Source: Haematospirillum jordaniae (GTDB taxonomy: Bacteria > Pseudomonadota > Alphaproteobacteria > Rhodospirillales > Rhodospirillaceae). Taken from it: DNA of 64,000 nucleotides. Location: the NCBI RefSeq assembly GCF_001611975.1, contig NZ_CP014525.1, forward strand, positions 62,001-126,000, given 5' to 3'. This document shows positions 1 to 8,693 of this stretch, piece by piece. Below the pieces are notes generated by a model, which was not told where the DNA came from, did no database searches, and saw only the letters and a program-made list of their open reading frames with translations. The translations under genes were made by a program, and so were the position numbers. Every line of letters starts with the position of its first letter. Positions within the stretch are counted from its first letter, which is position 1.

Positions 1-1054
1 TACGTGCATCTCGAGCATTCAGGGTCAGCTTTTTGGCATAAACATCGCCACCGGTTGCAACGGCATTGGTTTCGGTTGCGTTGATGGTGACATCAGCAAA
101 ACGCTTGCCGGAGGTACCGATGTTGCCAACGGCGCCGCCTTTTTTCGTTACCTTGCCACCATCCACGGTATCTGCAGCAGCGTGCAATTCCAGCTTGCCT
201 TGGCCGTTCTTGGTGGTGGAGACATTGCCAAGGTCGAAGCCACCAACCGCGCCAGCGGAGCTCTTACCGATAACATGGCTGCCTTCACCATTGATCACCA
301 CGGCCTTTGCTTCGGTCCGACCGGACTGTGCCGTAAAGGTCTTTCCGGCATTCATGGTCAATACGTCGGTATGGGTCTCGTCAACGGTGATATTAGCCTT
401 GTCAGCGTTCAGAACAGCGAACGGCTCTGGCTTGTCTGCCGTACCAATGCTGGCAACAATGTTGTCATGCCGCTTTGCTTCTGTCAGAAGCTCTTGCCTC
501 AATTGCCATGCCTTCAGCAGTGCCTGTGCTTTTTCTTTGCCAGCAGCATCAGCTGAAAAATAAGCGTTGAGGTCATTGAAACCAGAAGCTAGCTTGCTGG
601 CATCAATCTTACCGCCACCAAACAACGCCTTTGCGGCACTAGATATTGCAGCAAAATCGGGAGTCTCTTTGGCCAATTCTGTGCTCAATGCGTTGATCAA
701 CGCATCAGTAACACCTGCACCGGCAATCTCAGAGATCTGCTCCATGAGCTTGGTCGGCGTAGCAGTCGCACCCGTTGCAAGAGGTGTGGCAAGTATTGCA
801 TTCAAGGCGTGGTATTTCCCATCGGCCGCAATATCCGACGCCTTGATCAGACCCTGAGGGTTTGCAGCAACACCATTTACAATGACGCCACCGCCTTTGC
901 CAACCTTACCTTCGGCAACGTAGCCGCCGTTTTGTACGACCACTTCCGCCGGTGCCGGTGCTGCCGACGAGGTTGCCCCTGCCACGCCGGGAATTGCCAT
1001 AACAACTGCGGCCAGCGCCGTTGTTGCCAAAAGATGCTTACGTTTTTGTAACAC
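1..1054 (-). CDS. Large secreted beta-repeat (S-layer/autotransporter-like) protein, partial
   Basis: An open frame on the minus strand runs from a GTG codon at 1054 off the left edge of the window, giving 351 visible residues; the C-terminus is missing. An AGGAAG ribosome binding site lies about 10 bases before the GTG. The N-terminus is a clear signal peptide: a short KRK basic region, a hydrophobic stretch and a cleavage region near residues 26-30 (GVAGATS). From about residue 200 onward the protein becomes rich in short Thr/Val/Asn/Gly beta-strand repeats of the type IGTSGKRFADVTINATE...GGDVYAKKLTLN. Such repeats are typical of S-layer proteins and autotransporter passenger domains. The first 200 residues are Ala-rich and probably helical. 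Export to the cell surface is inferred. No beta-barrel or S-layer anchoring domain can be judged because the end is outside the window. Confidence 0.72.
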   Translation of the reverse strand, partial: MLQKRKHLLATTALAAVVMAIPGVAGATSSAAPAPAEVVVQNGGYVAEGKVGKGGGVIVNGVAANPQGLIKASDIAADGKYHALNAILATPLATGATATPTKLMEQISEIAGAGVTDALINALSTELAKETPDFAAISSAAKALFGGGKIDASKLASGFNDLNAYFSADAAGKEKAQALLKAWQLRQELLTEAKRHDNIVASIGTADKPEPFAVLNADKANITVDETHTDVLTMNAGKTFTAQSGRTEAKAVVINGEGSHVIGKSSAGAVGGFDLGNVSTTKNGQGKLELHAAADTVDGGKVTKKGGAVGNIGTSGKRFADVTINATETNAVATGGDVYAKKLTLNARDAR

Positions 1055-1420
1055 GATCGGTTCTCTTCCTGTGTTGTGTTGATGCCAACCACACGCACCG
1101 GACATGGACACCTGAGGTTATGGGGTTCCCTGCCTGCGCGCCGGACTCTCTTGATAATACGTTCCGGCCATGGGTCAACATGCAAAACACACCTATCATG
1201 CTGATTTTATTTGCTTTTTTAACTACATAATTGCCATCTGCACAAACTGCACTTTTTCGTTGCCCCCCTGTTACGCAGATGCCACAGCACGGTGAATGTC
1301 ATGATTGCCATTCACCGGAATCTATATTCATGGTTGAAACGCAAAAACACGTTTGCCATGACGCCTTTCCCCGAGTGGTGTACACAAGCCACGCCACCCT
1401 TGATTACGGAGCCCAAGCCC
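1055..1420. other. Divergent intergenic region
   Basis: About 365 bases separate the secreted repeat protein (minus) from the lipoprotein hydrolase (plus). It should hold both promoters. The stretch at 1195-1250 is T-rich. A 9-bp inverted repeat is present at 1290-1317. I see no convincing small gene; the overlapping short frames lack ribosome binding sites. Confidence 0.5.
1290..1317. repeat. 9-bp perfect inverted repeat upstream of the lipoprotein hydrolase
   Basis: CGGTGAATG and CATTCACCG are exact inverted copies separated by ten bases. No T-run follows on either strand, so it is more likely an operator or mRNA structure than a terminator. No known regulator is recognised. Confidence 0.4.
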
Positions 1421-2314
1421 ATGACACCCCCCGCGAAAACGCCCGTATCCCGGTGCATCCGTGCCATGGGCCTGCATCGCTGGCTGGCCGTTCTGGTGAT
1501 GGTGGGACTGGCCGGGTGCGGGGGCGGGCCTTTGGGGGATCGTCTCGATTCGGCGCTGGCGACAGGCCGGGCACAGGGTATGCAGCCGCAATGGCTGGAC
1601 AGCGGGCCATTTACCCTGTTGGCTCAGGTACGAATACAGGCCCCGGGACAACCGCTGCGGCTTTATATAGAAGGCGATGGCTTTGCTTGGGTCACCCGCA
1701 CCCGGCCTTCGCCCGATCCCACGCCGCACCGCCCGGTGGCGTTATGGCTGGCAACCCGTGATCCGGCGCCCAACGTGGCGTGGCTGGCGCGTCCGTGCCA
1801 ATACAGCATGCTGGCCCGGCCGGAAACAGCATGCGACCGGTCGTACTGGACCCATGCCCGCATGGCTCCTACCGTCATAGAGGCTGTAGATACCGCCGTG
1901 ACGGCCTTGCGCAAGCGGGCCGGGGCAACAACGGTGGAGCTGGTCGGCTATTCCGGCGGGGGGGGGATTGCCGCCATACTGACCGCACGCCGGAGTGATG
2001 TGGCGGCTTTGCGCACCGTGGCCGGCAACCTAGATTCCGGGGCCTTTGTCCGGCATCACCGGGTTTCCTCCATGACCGAGTCCGTCGATGCTGTTACGGA
2101 GGCTGCGCGCACACGCTCTGTGCCGCAGATCCACTTTGTCGGGGAGCATGACCGCACTGTTCCCCCGTTCCTAGCCGATGCCTTTGTGCGCCGCGCCGGG
2201 GCGGCGGCTGTCAAGGTCGTGGTTCCCGGCCTGGATCATTCCCACGGGTGGGATACCGCATGGCCCACACTCCTGCAGCAGCCTCTGCCAGATGTATCCA
2301 AGGCGTCACCGTGA
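1421..2314 (+). CDS. Putative lipoprotein of the alpha/beta-hydrolase fold
   Basis: A 297-residue protein with a hydrophobic N-terminal segment ending in a lipobox (GLAGC, Cys33 from this start), so it is probably a membrane-anchored lipoprotein. The nucleophile elbow G-Y-S-G-G-G fits the G-x-S-x-G motif. Further on, GEHDRTVP (acid residue) and GLDHSHGW (histidine) complete a plausible Ser-Asp-His triad in hydrolase order. The start at 1421 has GGAG nine bases upstream. An internal ATG at 1466 would give a more usual 18-residue lipoprotein signal, so the start is uncertain. The substrate is unknown. It precedes the methionine gamma-lyase gene by 142 bases but need not be co-transcribed with it. 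Confidence 0.75.
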   Translation: MTPPAKTPVSRCIRAMGLHRWLAVLVMVGLAGCGGGPLGDRLDSALATGRAQGMQPQWLDSGPFTLLAQVRIQAPGQPLRLYIEGDGFAWVTRTRPSPDPTPHRPVALWLATRDPAPNVAWLARPCQYSMLARPETACDRSYWTHARMAPTVIEAVDTAVTALRKRAGATTVELVGYSGGGGIAAILTARRSDVAALRTVAGNLDSGAFVRHHRVSSMTESVDAVTEAARTRSVPQIHFVGEHDRTVPPFLADAFVRRAGAAAVKVVVPGLDHSHGWDTAWPTLLQQPLPDVSKASP

Positions 2315-2456
2315 TATCCCGGTACCGTGAAAAAGACACATTTACATTGCCGCAAACAAAAACCAGACATACCCTGTGCACGATCGTTTCGGACCTGTTG
2401 TGAAGGGTCCAGCGGCAAAGGGGCAACAACAAAATAAACAATACAGGGGACGTACC

Positions 2457-3704
2457 ATGTCAGATACAAAACAGGCCGGGTTTGCCACCCGGGCCATTCA
2501 TGCGGGCTATGATCCACACAGCCATCAGGGCTCCTTGGTGCCGCCGGTTTACATGACATCCACCTTTGCCTTTCCCGATGCCCAGACCGGAGGGGAACGC
2601 TTTGCCGGGCATGATGCCGGGTTTGTCTACACCCGTCTGGGGAACCCGACACTGGCGCTGCTGGAAACACGACTGGCTACACTGGAGGGAACCGAGGCAG
2701 CCCTTGTCACCGGATCTGGCATGGGGGCCATTGCCGCCACCCTGTGGACCCTGCTGTCGCCCGGGCAGGAAATTATCGTTGACCAAACCCTGTACGGCTG
2801 CACATTTGCCCTTCTGCACCATGGGCTGGCCCGGTTCGGGGTCAAGATTACCCATGTGGATTTGACCAATCCGAAAGCGCTGCCCGCCGCTATCGGGCCA
2901 GATACCGCCATTGTGTATTTCGAGACTCCGGCCAATCCCAATATGCGCCTGATCGATATTGCCGCCGTATCGGCTATAGCCCGCCATGCCGGGGCTGTAA
3001 CTGTTGTCGACAACACCTATGGAGCCAGCGTTATCCAGCGCCCGGCCGAGATGGGAGCTAATCTGGTTGTGCACTCCGCCACCAAGTACCTAGGTGGGCA
3101 CGGCGATCTGACCGCTGGGGCCGTTTTGGGGACGAGTGATATGGTTGCTGCTATTCGCGCAACAGGATTGAAAGACATGACCGGGGCAGTGCTGTCTCCG
3201 TTTGATGCCAGCCAGATCCTGCGCGGGCTGAAAACACTGGAGCTACGGATGGCCCGGCACTGCTCTACAGCTGCGGCCATCGCACAACTTCTGGAACAAC
3301 ACCCAGCTGTCCACACCGTCATGTATCCTGGACTGGACAGCAACCCCTCACACGATCTAGCACAGCGGCAGATGACCGGGGGCTATGGCGGCATGGTTGC
3401 TTTCGAGCTGCATGGGGGAATGTCCGCCGGTCTGGCTTTCATCAATGCCCTGCGCTTGGTGACCTGCGCAGTCAGCCTTGGCGATCCAGAAACGCTGGTG
3501 CAACACCCGGCCAGCATGACCCATTCTGCCTATACGCCAGAAGAGCGGGCAGAACACGGGATCTCCGATGGACTGATACGAATCTCAGCCGGGCTGGAGA
3601 CGCCGGTCGATATTCTGGATGACATCTGCCAAGCACTGGACCACACACGTGTCTCCAGAAACAGGAAGCCCGCCGGAACCTTTACGTGCCGGCGGGTTTT
3701 ATGA
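2457..3704 (+). CDS. mdeA: Methionine gamma-lyase (PLP-dependent)
   Basis: A 415-residue Cys/Met metabolism PLP enzyme that cleaves L-methionine to methanethiol, 2-oxobutyrate and ammonia. The PLP lysine is Lys210 in HSATKYLGGH. Tyr113 and Cys115 in TLYGCTF match, with an offset of one, Tyr114 and Cys116 of the Pseudomonas putida enzyme. This Cys separates methionine gamma-lyases from cystathionine enzymes. The ATG at 2457 has AGGGGA seven bases upstream and gives the family's normal N-terminus (QAGFATRAIHAGYDP); an upstream in-frame codon at 2376 is rejected. The last residues (KPAGTFTCRRVL) are encoded by a GC-rich stem-loop that looks like the gene's own terminator. Homocysteine desulfhydrase activity is also possible in this family. 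Confidence 0.9.
   Translation: MSDTKQAGFATRAIHAGYDPHSHQGSLVPPVYMTSTFAFPDAQTGGERFAGHDAGFVYTRLGNPTLALLETRLATLEGTEAALVTGSGMGAIAATLWTLLSPGQEIIVDQTLYGCTFALLHHGLARFGVKITHVDLTNPKALPAAIGPDTAIVYFETPANPNMRLIDIAAVSAIARHAGAVTVVDNTYGASVIQRPAEMGANLVVHSATKYLGGHGDLTAGAVLGTSDMVAAIRATGLKDMTGAVLSPFDASQILRGLKTLELRMARHCSTAAAIAQLLEQHPAVHTVMYPGLDSNPSHDLAQRQMTGGYGGMVAFELHGGMSAGLAFINALRLVTCAVSLGDPETLVQHPASMTHSAYTPEERAEHGISDGLIRISAGLETPVDILDDICQALDHTRVSRNRKPAGTFTCRRVL
3669..3700 (+). terminator. Terminator-like hairpin inside the 3' end of mdeA
   Basis: CCCGCCGG at 3669-3676 pairs with CCGGCGGG at 3689-3696 and is followed by TTTT. The stem lies within the coding sequence, just before the TGA at 3702-3704. The T-run is short, so efficiency is uncertain. 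Confidence 0.6.
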
Positions 3705-3733
3705 ACGCTTTTGTGCATCAGGTAACTGGAAGT

Positions 3734-5422
3734 CTAGCCCCCGGTCCGGATTTCCTCGACAAAGCGGGTGACCTCGGTTTTCAGCGCCGCAGACTGCTGC
3801 GCCAGCTCCTTGGCTGCAGATAGAACTTGGCTTGCGGAATTACCAACCTCGCCGGACGCCTCGTTCATGCTGCGAACGTTTCTGGTCACCTCGCCCGTAC
3901 CGTTGGAGGCTTCTTCCACGTTGCGGGCAATCTCACGAGTGGCCGCATCCTGTTCTTCCATGGCCGAGGCAATGGCTGCAGAAATCTGGTTCAGGCGCCC
4001 GATGGTCTCGATCACCATGGCAATCGCCGCCACTGCATCGTGGGTCGCGTTCTGCACGGCACCGATCTGCTCGGAAATCTGGCCAGTGGCCCGGGCCGTC
4101 TGGTTGGCCAAGCTCTTGACCTCGTTGGCAACAACAGCAAAGCCCTTGCCGGCTTCCCCGGCGCGGGCCGCTTCAATTGTGGCGTTCAACGCCAGAAGGT
4201 TGGTTTGACTGGCGATGTCATTGATCAGGTTAACCACTTCGCCAATCTGCTGGGTAGACTGGGCCAGCCCCTTGATAATCTCGCCGCTACGACCTGTCTG
4301 ATCAACGGCATCTGCCGTAATCTGGCTGGAGTCGGAGACTTGGCGTACAATCTCCTGAATAGATGCCGCAAGCTCTTCTGATGCCGATGCCACGGTCTGC
4401 ACGTTGGACGAAGCCTGCGTTGCTGCTTCAGCCACCACCTTACCTTGGGATGCAGACATCGAAGCCAATGACGTCATGGATTCCGCACTGGCCTGAAGCT
4501 CTGTGGCAGCAGAAGACAGTGTTTCGACAATCGATTGCACGGACGATTCGAAACGATCGGCCAGCGCATTCATTGCTACCTTCTTTTCCTGCTCGGCACG
4601 GCGCTTCTGGTTGGCCTGCTCGGCCTCCATCTGACGAATACGGATGCCATTCTGTCGGAAGATGTCAACACTGCGGGCCATAACCCCAATTTCGTCCTTG
4701 CGATCCAGCCCCTGTATTTCAGTGTCAAAATTACCGTCCGCAATGGTTTCCATGACCGAAGCCAAGCCGTTCATTGGCCCGGAAATTGATGTCTTGACCA
4801 GAACAACAGCGACCAGAACAACCACGATCAGGCCGCCGATAATCAAGACAATCGTGCCAACAATAGCCGCATCAGCACTGTCGCCCAGATTGTCAGACTT
4901 TTTCTGCAGCTCAACATCAACGTTATCCACCAAGGACGCCACCGTCGTACGCACAGTACGGCCCTGTGGGGTTGCCTTGTCTACAAGGACGATTAAACCC
5001 TCGTCAAACTTGCGTGCAACAATCAGGTCGCGGGCCTCGACAAGGGCGCCTTCGTAGACCGCAAACTCCTCGACGATGGCAGTGATACGGGGGGCATAAA
5101 CCGGAAGAAGCTTTGCGGCCTCTGCTGTCCGCTCCCGGAACAGCTTGAAGTCGTTGTTGATCTCATCTGATATGCCCTTGAGGACCGCATCCTCCCTTTC
5201 CTGCGTCAGACGATAGGCCAAACGCCCGGCATTCAGCAGGTTTTGATTGGCCCGCGCCAGAAGCACCTGCACTTTGGTGTCATGGACAAGCAGGTCAGAG
5301 TAGGAATTATCAATCTCCGCCATGCGGACGACAGCCAAACCACCGGCAGCAACCGTGGCCAAGGCCATAAGAGCGACCACCGCCAGAACTTTGAATGTCA
5401 TGCCAAGGTCAGCGAATCGCAT
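3734..5422 (-). CDS. Methyl-accepting chemotaxis protein
   Basis: A 562-residue transmembrane chemoreceptor. The first membrane segment is at about residues 9-30. A helical periplasmic ligand domain of about 140 residues follows, similar in style to four-helix-bundle sensors. The second membrane segment ([21 protein letters not shown]) lies near residues 172-195. A HAMP domain and a long cytoplasmic signalling domain complete the protein. The CheA/CheW contact tip is present ([20 protein letters not shown], then [19 protein letters not shown]). The start MRFADLG has AGGAGAG six to seven bases upstream; nearer ATGs are too close to it. The ligand cannot be told from sequence. CheZ is encoded at 18.5 kb. 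Confidence 0.93.
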   Translation of the reverse strand: MRFADLGMTFKVLAVVALMALATVAAGGLAVVRMAEIDNSYSDLLVHDTKVQVLLARANQNLLNAGRLAYRLTQEREDAVLKGISDEINNDFKLFRERTAEAAKLLPVYAPRITAIVEEFAVYEGALVEARDLIVARKFDEGLIVLVDKATPQGRTVRTTVASLVDNVDVELQKKSDNLGDSADAAIVGTIVLIIGGLIVVVLVAVVLVKTSISGPMNGLASVMETIADGNFDTEIQGLDRKDEIGVMARSVDIFRQNGIRIRQMEAEQANQKRRAEQEKKVAMNALADRFESSVQSIVETLSSAATELQASAESMTSLASMSASQGKVVAEAATQASSNVQTVASASEELAASIQEIVRQVSDSSQITADAVDQTGRSGEIIKGLAQSTQQIGEVVNLINDIASQTNLLALNATIEAARAGEAGKGFAVVANEVKSLANQTARATGQISEQIGAVQNATHDAVAAIAMVIETIGRLNQISAAIASAMEEQDAATREIARNVEEASNGTGEVTRNVRSMNEASGEVGNSASQVLSAAKELAQQSAALKTEVTRFVEEIRTGG

Positions 5423-5611
5423 GTCCATCTCTCCTGCCGGGAACCAGGACCAACCATGCCCCACCGGGACTGCGTGGATGCACCGGCGTTGATCTTGGCG
5501 GTCGGCCTAGAAGGCAACAAGAAAAACCTGTTTTGCCTTTACATGGAGACACAACTTGACCGTAACAAAACAAACCTGATCCCCGGGTGCTTTTAGCCCA
5601 TAGGTATATCA

Positions 5612-6829
5612 TCAACTCACCATCCGAGCATGAACCTGCCCCAAAACCCGACGAAAGGTAGAAATACTGTGATTGGGCAAGGGAACAAAAAGCTTACAGG
5701 CTTTGCGGCAATTGCGCTTGATATGGACCATCGCCTCATGGCTGACGCAGGTCACAGGACAAAAGACCATGTCCACACACGACACAGCGCCAGCCAGCTG
5801 TGGACAGCCGTCATCCAGCCCCCCATCGTGATGGATGAACTCCCCGTTACAGGACCGGACCACGTCTTCTAGGTGACGGGCGACATGACTTATTCCACCA
5901 ACATACAAGATTTTCTGCTTTTTCAGGTCAATATCATCCTCCCCCCTGTTTCCATCACAAGTCCCGTGTAAATTTGGTCCTTCTTGACGAAGTCGATTCT
6001 CCAGCTCAACAACACGAGCCTCCAGAGCTCGATTCCTCTCCTTCTCACCCGACTCTCGTTCCGATAACAGGTCCAGACGACGCAGAAGCCCTTCAATCTG
6101 ACGGGCCAAGGCATCTCTCTCGGCGCGGGCCGTACGGGCGGCCTCTTCGGCCGTACGCAGAATGTCCCCGCTTTCCAGATCAGCCAACCGTGATGCCAAA
6201 TCTTCGACCCGGCGCTGCTGAATACTGGCAATGGCTATGTTCCGTCGCGCCTCATCACGTTCATCTCGTGCCTGGGCCATCAAGGCACGCAAACGGCCAA
6301 TTTCTGCCGTGCGCTCGGCCAAAGAGGCCTCCAGACGTACTATCTTCTGCATATCAGCCCGCTGCACGGCCCCGGACAAGTGAGACAGCATATGCACCTC
6401 ACCATAGGCGCGTTCACGCAAATCGCTGCAATCCAGCGGGTGAGTCATCAAGGCCCAATAAGCCCCCGGGATATCGCCACCCTCCAAGGCCTCGTTCCAC
6501 AAGGTAGACAACTCCCCTTCATCACGCGTTCTCATAAAGCGCGATACTGTCGCTTGATAGCGCTTGTCCAGAATCCGCATCACCTGCTTGCCCAGTATCT
6601 TGTTCTGGGCTGCCAGATGAACGATGGCACCGTGCAGGCGATAATCGCTGATATCAGGCGCCAGGTGCACAGAAAGCTTTGCCGCAAGCTTCCTGAGATC
6701 TGCAAGCGTCAGACATGTCCCAACGATACTGCAATGCCAACGCGGTGCAATTTCATCTAGGCGAGGACGACGGGAAGAAAGGGGGGCTGACTGGGCCAAG
6801 AGGTCCTTGGGCAGATTTATGGGAGACAT
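5612..6829 (-). CDS. DUF2325 domain protein with central coiled coil
   Basis: A 405-residue protein. Residues 1-150 form a helical N-terminal domain. About residues 150-290 are strongly charged heptad-like sequence (SLAERTAEIGRLRALMAQ, RTARAERDALARQIEG) and should form a coiled coil. The last 95 residues match DUF2325 (KILYVGGISHVARHLEDVV, then VDMVFCPVTCVSHEA). The function of DUF2325 is not established. AGGAGAG precedes the ATG at 6829 with good spacing. A Fur-box-like palindrome at 6864-6886 overlaps the expected promoter, suggesting iron control. It is separated from the chemoreceptor gene downstream by 189 bases. Confidence 0.8.
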   Translation of the reverse strand: MSPINLPKDLLAQSAPLSSRRPRLDEIAPRWHCSIVGTCLTLADLRKLAAKLSVHLAPDISDYRLHGAIVHLAAQNKILGKQVMRILDKRYQATVSRFMRTRDEGELSTLWNEALEGGDIPGAYWALMTHPLDCSDLRERAYGEVHMLSHLSGAVQRADMQKIVRLEASLAERTAEIGRLRALMAQARDERDEARRNIAIASIQQRRVEDLASRLADLESGDILRTAEEAARTARAERDALARQIEGLLRRLDLLSERESGEKERNRALEARVVELENRLRQEGPNLHGTCDGNRGEDDIDLKKQKILYVGGISHVARHLEDVVRSCNGEFIHHDGGLDDGCPQLAGAVSCVDMVFCPVTCVSHEAMVHIKRNCRKACKLFVPLPNHSISTFRRVLGQVHARMVS

Positions 6830-6863
6830 GCAGATCTCTCCTCGACGGGGTGAGGGATTTCAT

Positions 6864-6886
6864 TTGATAATAATTTTCATTATCAA
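6864..6886. promoter_or_regulatory. Fur-box-like palindrome
   Basis: TTGATAAT at 6864-6871 and ATTATCAA at 6879-6886 are perfect inverted arms around seven A/T-rich bases. The GATAAT...ATTATC halves match the core of the Fur box consensus. It ends 35 bases before the start of the DUF2325 gene, where a repressor would block transcription. Confidence 0.6.
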
Positions 6887-6980
6887 TAAAGAGTCCAAGG
6901 CAGAACTGGCAAGATTTTTTATTGTTTCAGTGCCCGGAAGACCGCTGATAAAAAATGACTGGATAGTCCTCTATGGCACA

Positions 6981-7008
6981 TTGACCCCTGAAACGGGACT
7001 CCTATACT
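6981..7008 (+). promoter_or_regulatory. Candidate sigma70-type promoter
   Basis: TTGACC at 6981-6986 and TATACT at 7003-7008 are separated by 16 bases and are close to the -35 and -10 consensus. The nearest plus-strand gene begins at 7395, so the transcript would have a leader of about 380 bases. Confidence 0.35.
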
Positions 7009-7394
7009 GAATACTCATGGGTGTGCCTGTGGATATGTCCGGCAGGACAAGCGCGGCACCTCCCTCTCTGGCCAACGTGTTGACGAAACAGTACTGTTTG
7101 TTGCTCCGGATTTGGCTTGGGTTTTATGCCGTCCAAGCTGTCGTTCGGAGGGTTACAGGAAGACAGATCATCCCTGGGTAGACCGTTAAGGAAAGCTCGC
7201 AGGTCTGGCGGAGTCGGCAGAAAGCACGCTCCTCTTTCACGGTTTTCACAAGTTTTTTTTGCCCTGCCCTTGTTTCGCCTTGGTACATGTTTACGAATTG
7301 GTGGTTTTTTATCGTGTTGTCACTTGTGCACTGCAATCCGGATGGACCAAGTGCCTTGGCCGCACTCTCCACACAGCTCCCGGGAGGTGAGACC

Positions 7395-7610
7395 ATGCCA
7401 TCTTTGATTTCTGATACTGCCCGCCGCACTTTTCTGCGTTCCGTGCGCAGCAATGTTCTTGCCAAGCGCCGTACCATGGCATGGGAAGATCCAGATCTGG
7501 AAACCCTTCTGGACGATCCTCTGATCATGGCGGTCATGAACCGCGATGGTGTGCGCCCGGATGATGTAAGGGCCGCCTTTGAGGCTGCACGAGCCAACCT
7601 TTCCCATTAA
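7395..7610 (+). CDS. Small conserved hypothetical protein (71 aa)
   Basis: A 71-residue, charged, soluble protein (MPSLISDTARRTFLRS...). The ATG at 7395 has GGGAGGTGAG just upstream, which is the best start; an in-frame codon at 7287 would add an unlikely 36-residue extension. The gene ends just before a strong bidirectional terminator, which supports its reality. No domain is recognised. The C-terminal half (DDPLIMAVMNRDGVRPDDVRAA) resembles short helical regulators, but no function should be assigned. Confidence 0.65.
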   Translation: MPSLISDTARRTFLRSVRSNVLAKRRTMAWEDPDLETLLDDPLIMAVMNRDGVRPDDVRAAFEAARANLSH

Positions 7611-7627
7611 AGGGTACAATCCACTGC

Positions 7628-7661
7628 AAAAGGGCCGGAACATCGCTGTTCCGGCCCTTTT
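7628..7661. terminator. Strong bidirectional terminator
   Basis: A 15-bp perfect stem, 7628-7642 (AAAAGGGCCGGAACA) with 7647-7661, closes a TCGC loop. A-runs on one side and T-runs on the other make it rho-independent in both directions. It sits between the convergent small gene at 7395 and fpr. Confidence 0.9.
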
Positions 7662-7694
7662 ATTTCGTGTCCGCCTGTTACCTCAAGAAGGGTC

Positions 7695-8468
7695 CTACTT
7701 CTCGACAAACGCCTTCTCAATAACATACTGACGGGGGTCATTGGATGCTCCCTCGTGGAAGCCCCTGTCTTCCAACAACTTGGTCGTATCCGTCAACATG
7801 GCCGGACTCCCACACAACATGAAACGATCATCTTCGACATTGGGCTCTGGCAATCCAAGATCGCTGAACATCTGTCCACTCTCTATCAGGGTCGTAATAC
7901 GTCCCTGAACGGGGTGCTGCTCGCGGGTTACGGTCGTATAGTAAAGAAGCTTGTCCCGGACCAAATCCCCAAGGAATTCATGCTGCGGCAGTTCGCGGGT
8001 AATATAGTCCGCATAGGCAAGCTCTGCCACTTCCCGGCACCCATGAACAAGGATAACCTTCTCATAACGCTCATAGGCATCAGGGTCACGAATAACACTC
8101 ATAAACGGCGCAAGCCCCGTACCAGTCGACAAAAGATACAGGTGACGACCGGGCAAGAGGCTGTCTTGTACCAACGTCCCGACCGGCTTTGTACCGACCA
8201 GAACCATATCACCAACCTTTATGTGCTGAAGACGGGATGTCAGCGGTCCGTCAGGAACCTTGATCGACAGAAACTCGAGCTCGTCCTCATAATTGGCGCT
8301 GACCATAGAATAGGCCCGCAAAAGGGGCTTTCCCTCTACCTGGAGCCCGATCATCGTAAACTGTCCGTTGATATACCGGAACCCCGGATCGCGTGTTGTC
8401 CGGAAACTGAACAAGCGATCGGTCCAGTGGTGAACGTAGGTTACTGTCTCCCGCCGAATATTACTCAT
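7695..8468 (-). CDS. fpr: Ferredoxin/flavodoxin-NADP+ reductase
   Basis: A 257-residue FAD enzyme that moves electrons between NADPH and ferredoxin or flavodoxin. The FAD-binding motif appears as RAYSMVSANYEDELEFLS. The NADP-binding region has STGTGLAPFMSV, and MLCGSPAML follows. The C-terminus ends FVEK, as in bacterial subclass FprA enzymes such as those of Rhodobacter. The start MSNIRRE is preceded by GGAG at six bases. Fpr enzymes commonly serve oxidative-stress defence or supply reduced ferredoxin. It is separated from the upstream sdaA gene by a hairpin. Confidence 0.92.
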   Translation of the reverse strand: MSNIRRETVTYVHHWTDRLFSFRTTRDPGFRYINGQFTMIGLQVEGKPLLRAYSMVSANYEDELEFLSIKVPDGPLTSRLQHIKVGDMVLVGTKPVGTLVQDSLLPGRHLYLLSTGTGLAPFMSVIRDPDAYERYEKVILVHGCREVAELAYADYITRELPQHEFLGDLVRDKLLYYTTVTREQHPVQGRITTLIESGQMFSDLGLPEPNVEDDRFMLCGSPAMLTDTTKLLEDRGFHEGASNDPRQYVIEKAFVEK

Positions 8469-8637
8469 GATTCTCCGCATAATAGCCAGAACCCGGGGAT
8501 GCGCCCTTCCCGGGATGTGTGTACAGGAATGGGGTTTCCGTCAGCGCGACACCCTGCAGAATGATCGTATGGTTAACATGGGGTTATCCCCGAGGCAAAT
8601 TGATTGGAAGGACCATGTCGTGGCGCATACATACAAT

Positions 8638-8670
8638 GCTGGGCCGCGACAGAAACAGCCACGGCCCAGC
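8638..8670 (-). terminator. Hairpin after sdaA
   Basis: GCTGGGCCG at 8638-8646 pairs with CGGCCCAGC at 8662-8670. It lies 24 bases past the sdaA stop on the minus strand. It lacks a proper T-run, so it may be a weak or Rho-assisted terminator. Confidence 0.5.
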
Positions 8671-8693
8671 ACAGAACAATAAAGAAGAAAGTA

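Larger units (their letters stand above)
6830..7394. other. Intergenic region with candidate promoters
   Basis: About 565 bases between the DUF2325 gene (minus) and a small conserved gene (plus). It contains the Fur-like palindrome and a sigma70-like promoter at 6981-7008. A 53-codon frame from 7017 has no ribosome binding site and no recognisable product. A long leader or a small RNA before the gene at 7395 is possible but cannot be shown. Confidence 0.45.

Noticed and set aside
2330..2456. Possible SAM-type riboswitch before methionine gamma-lyase
   Set aside because: A small GGACC/GGTCC stem is present but no known SAM or SAH riboswitch core could be matched.
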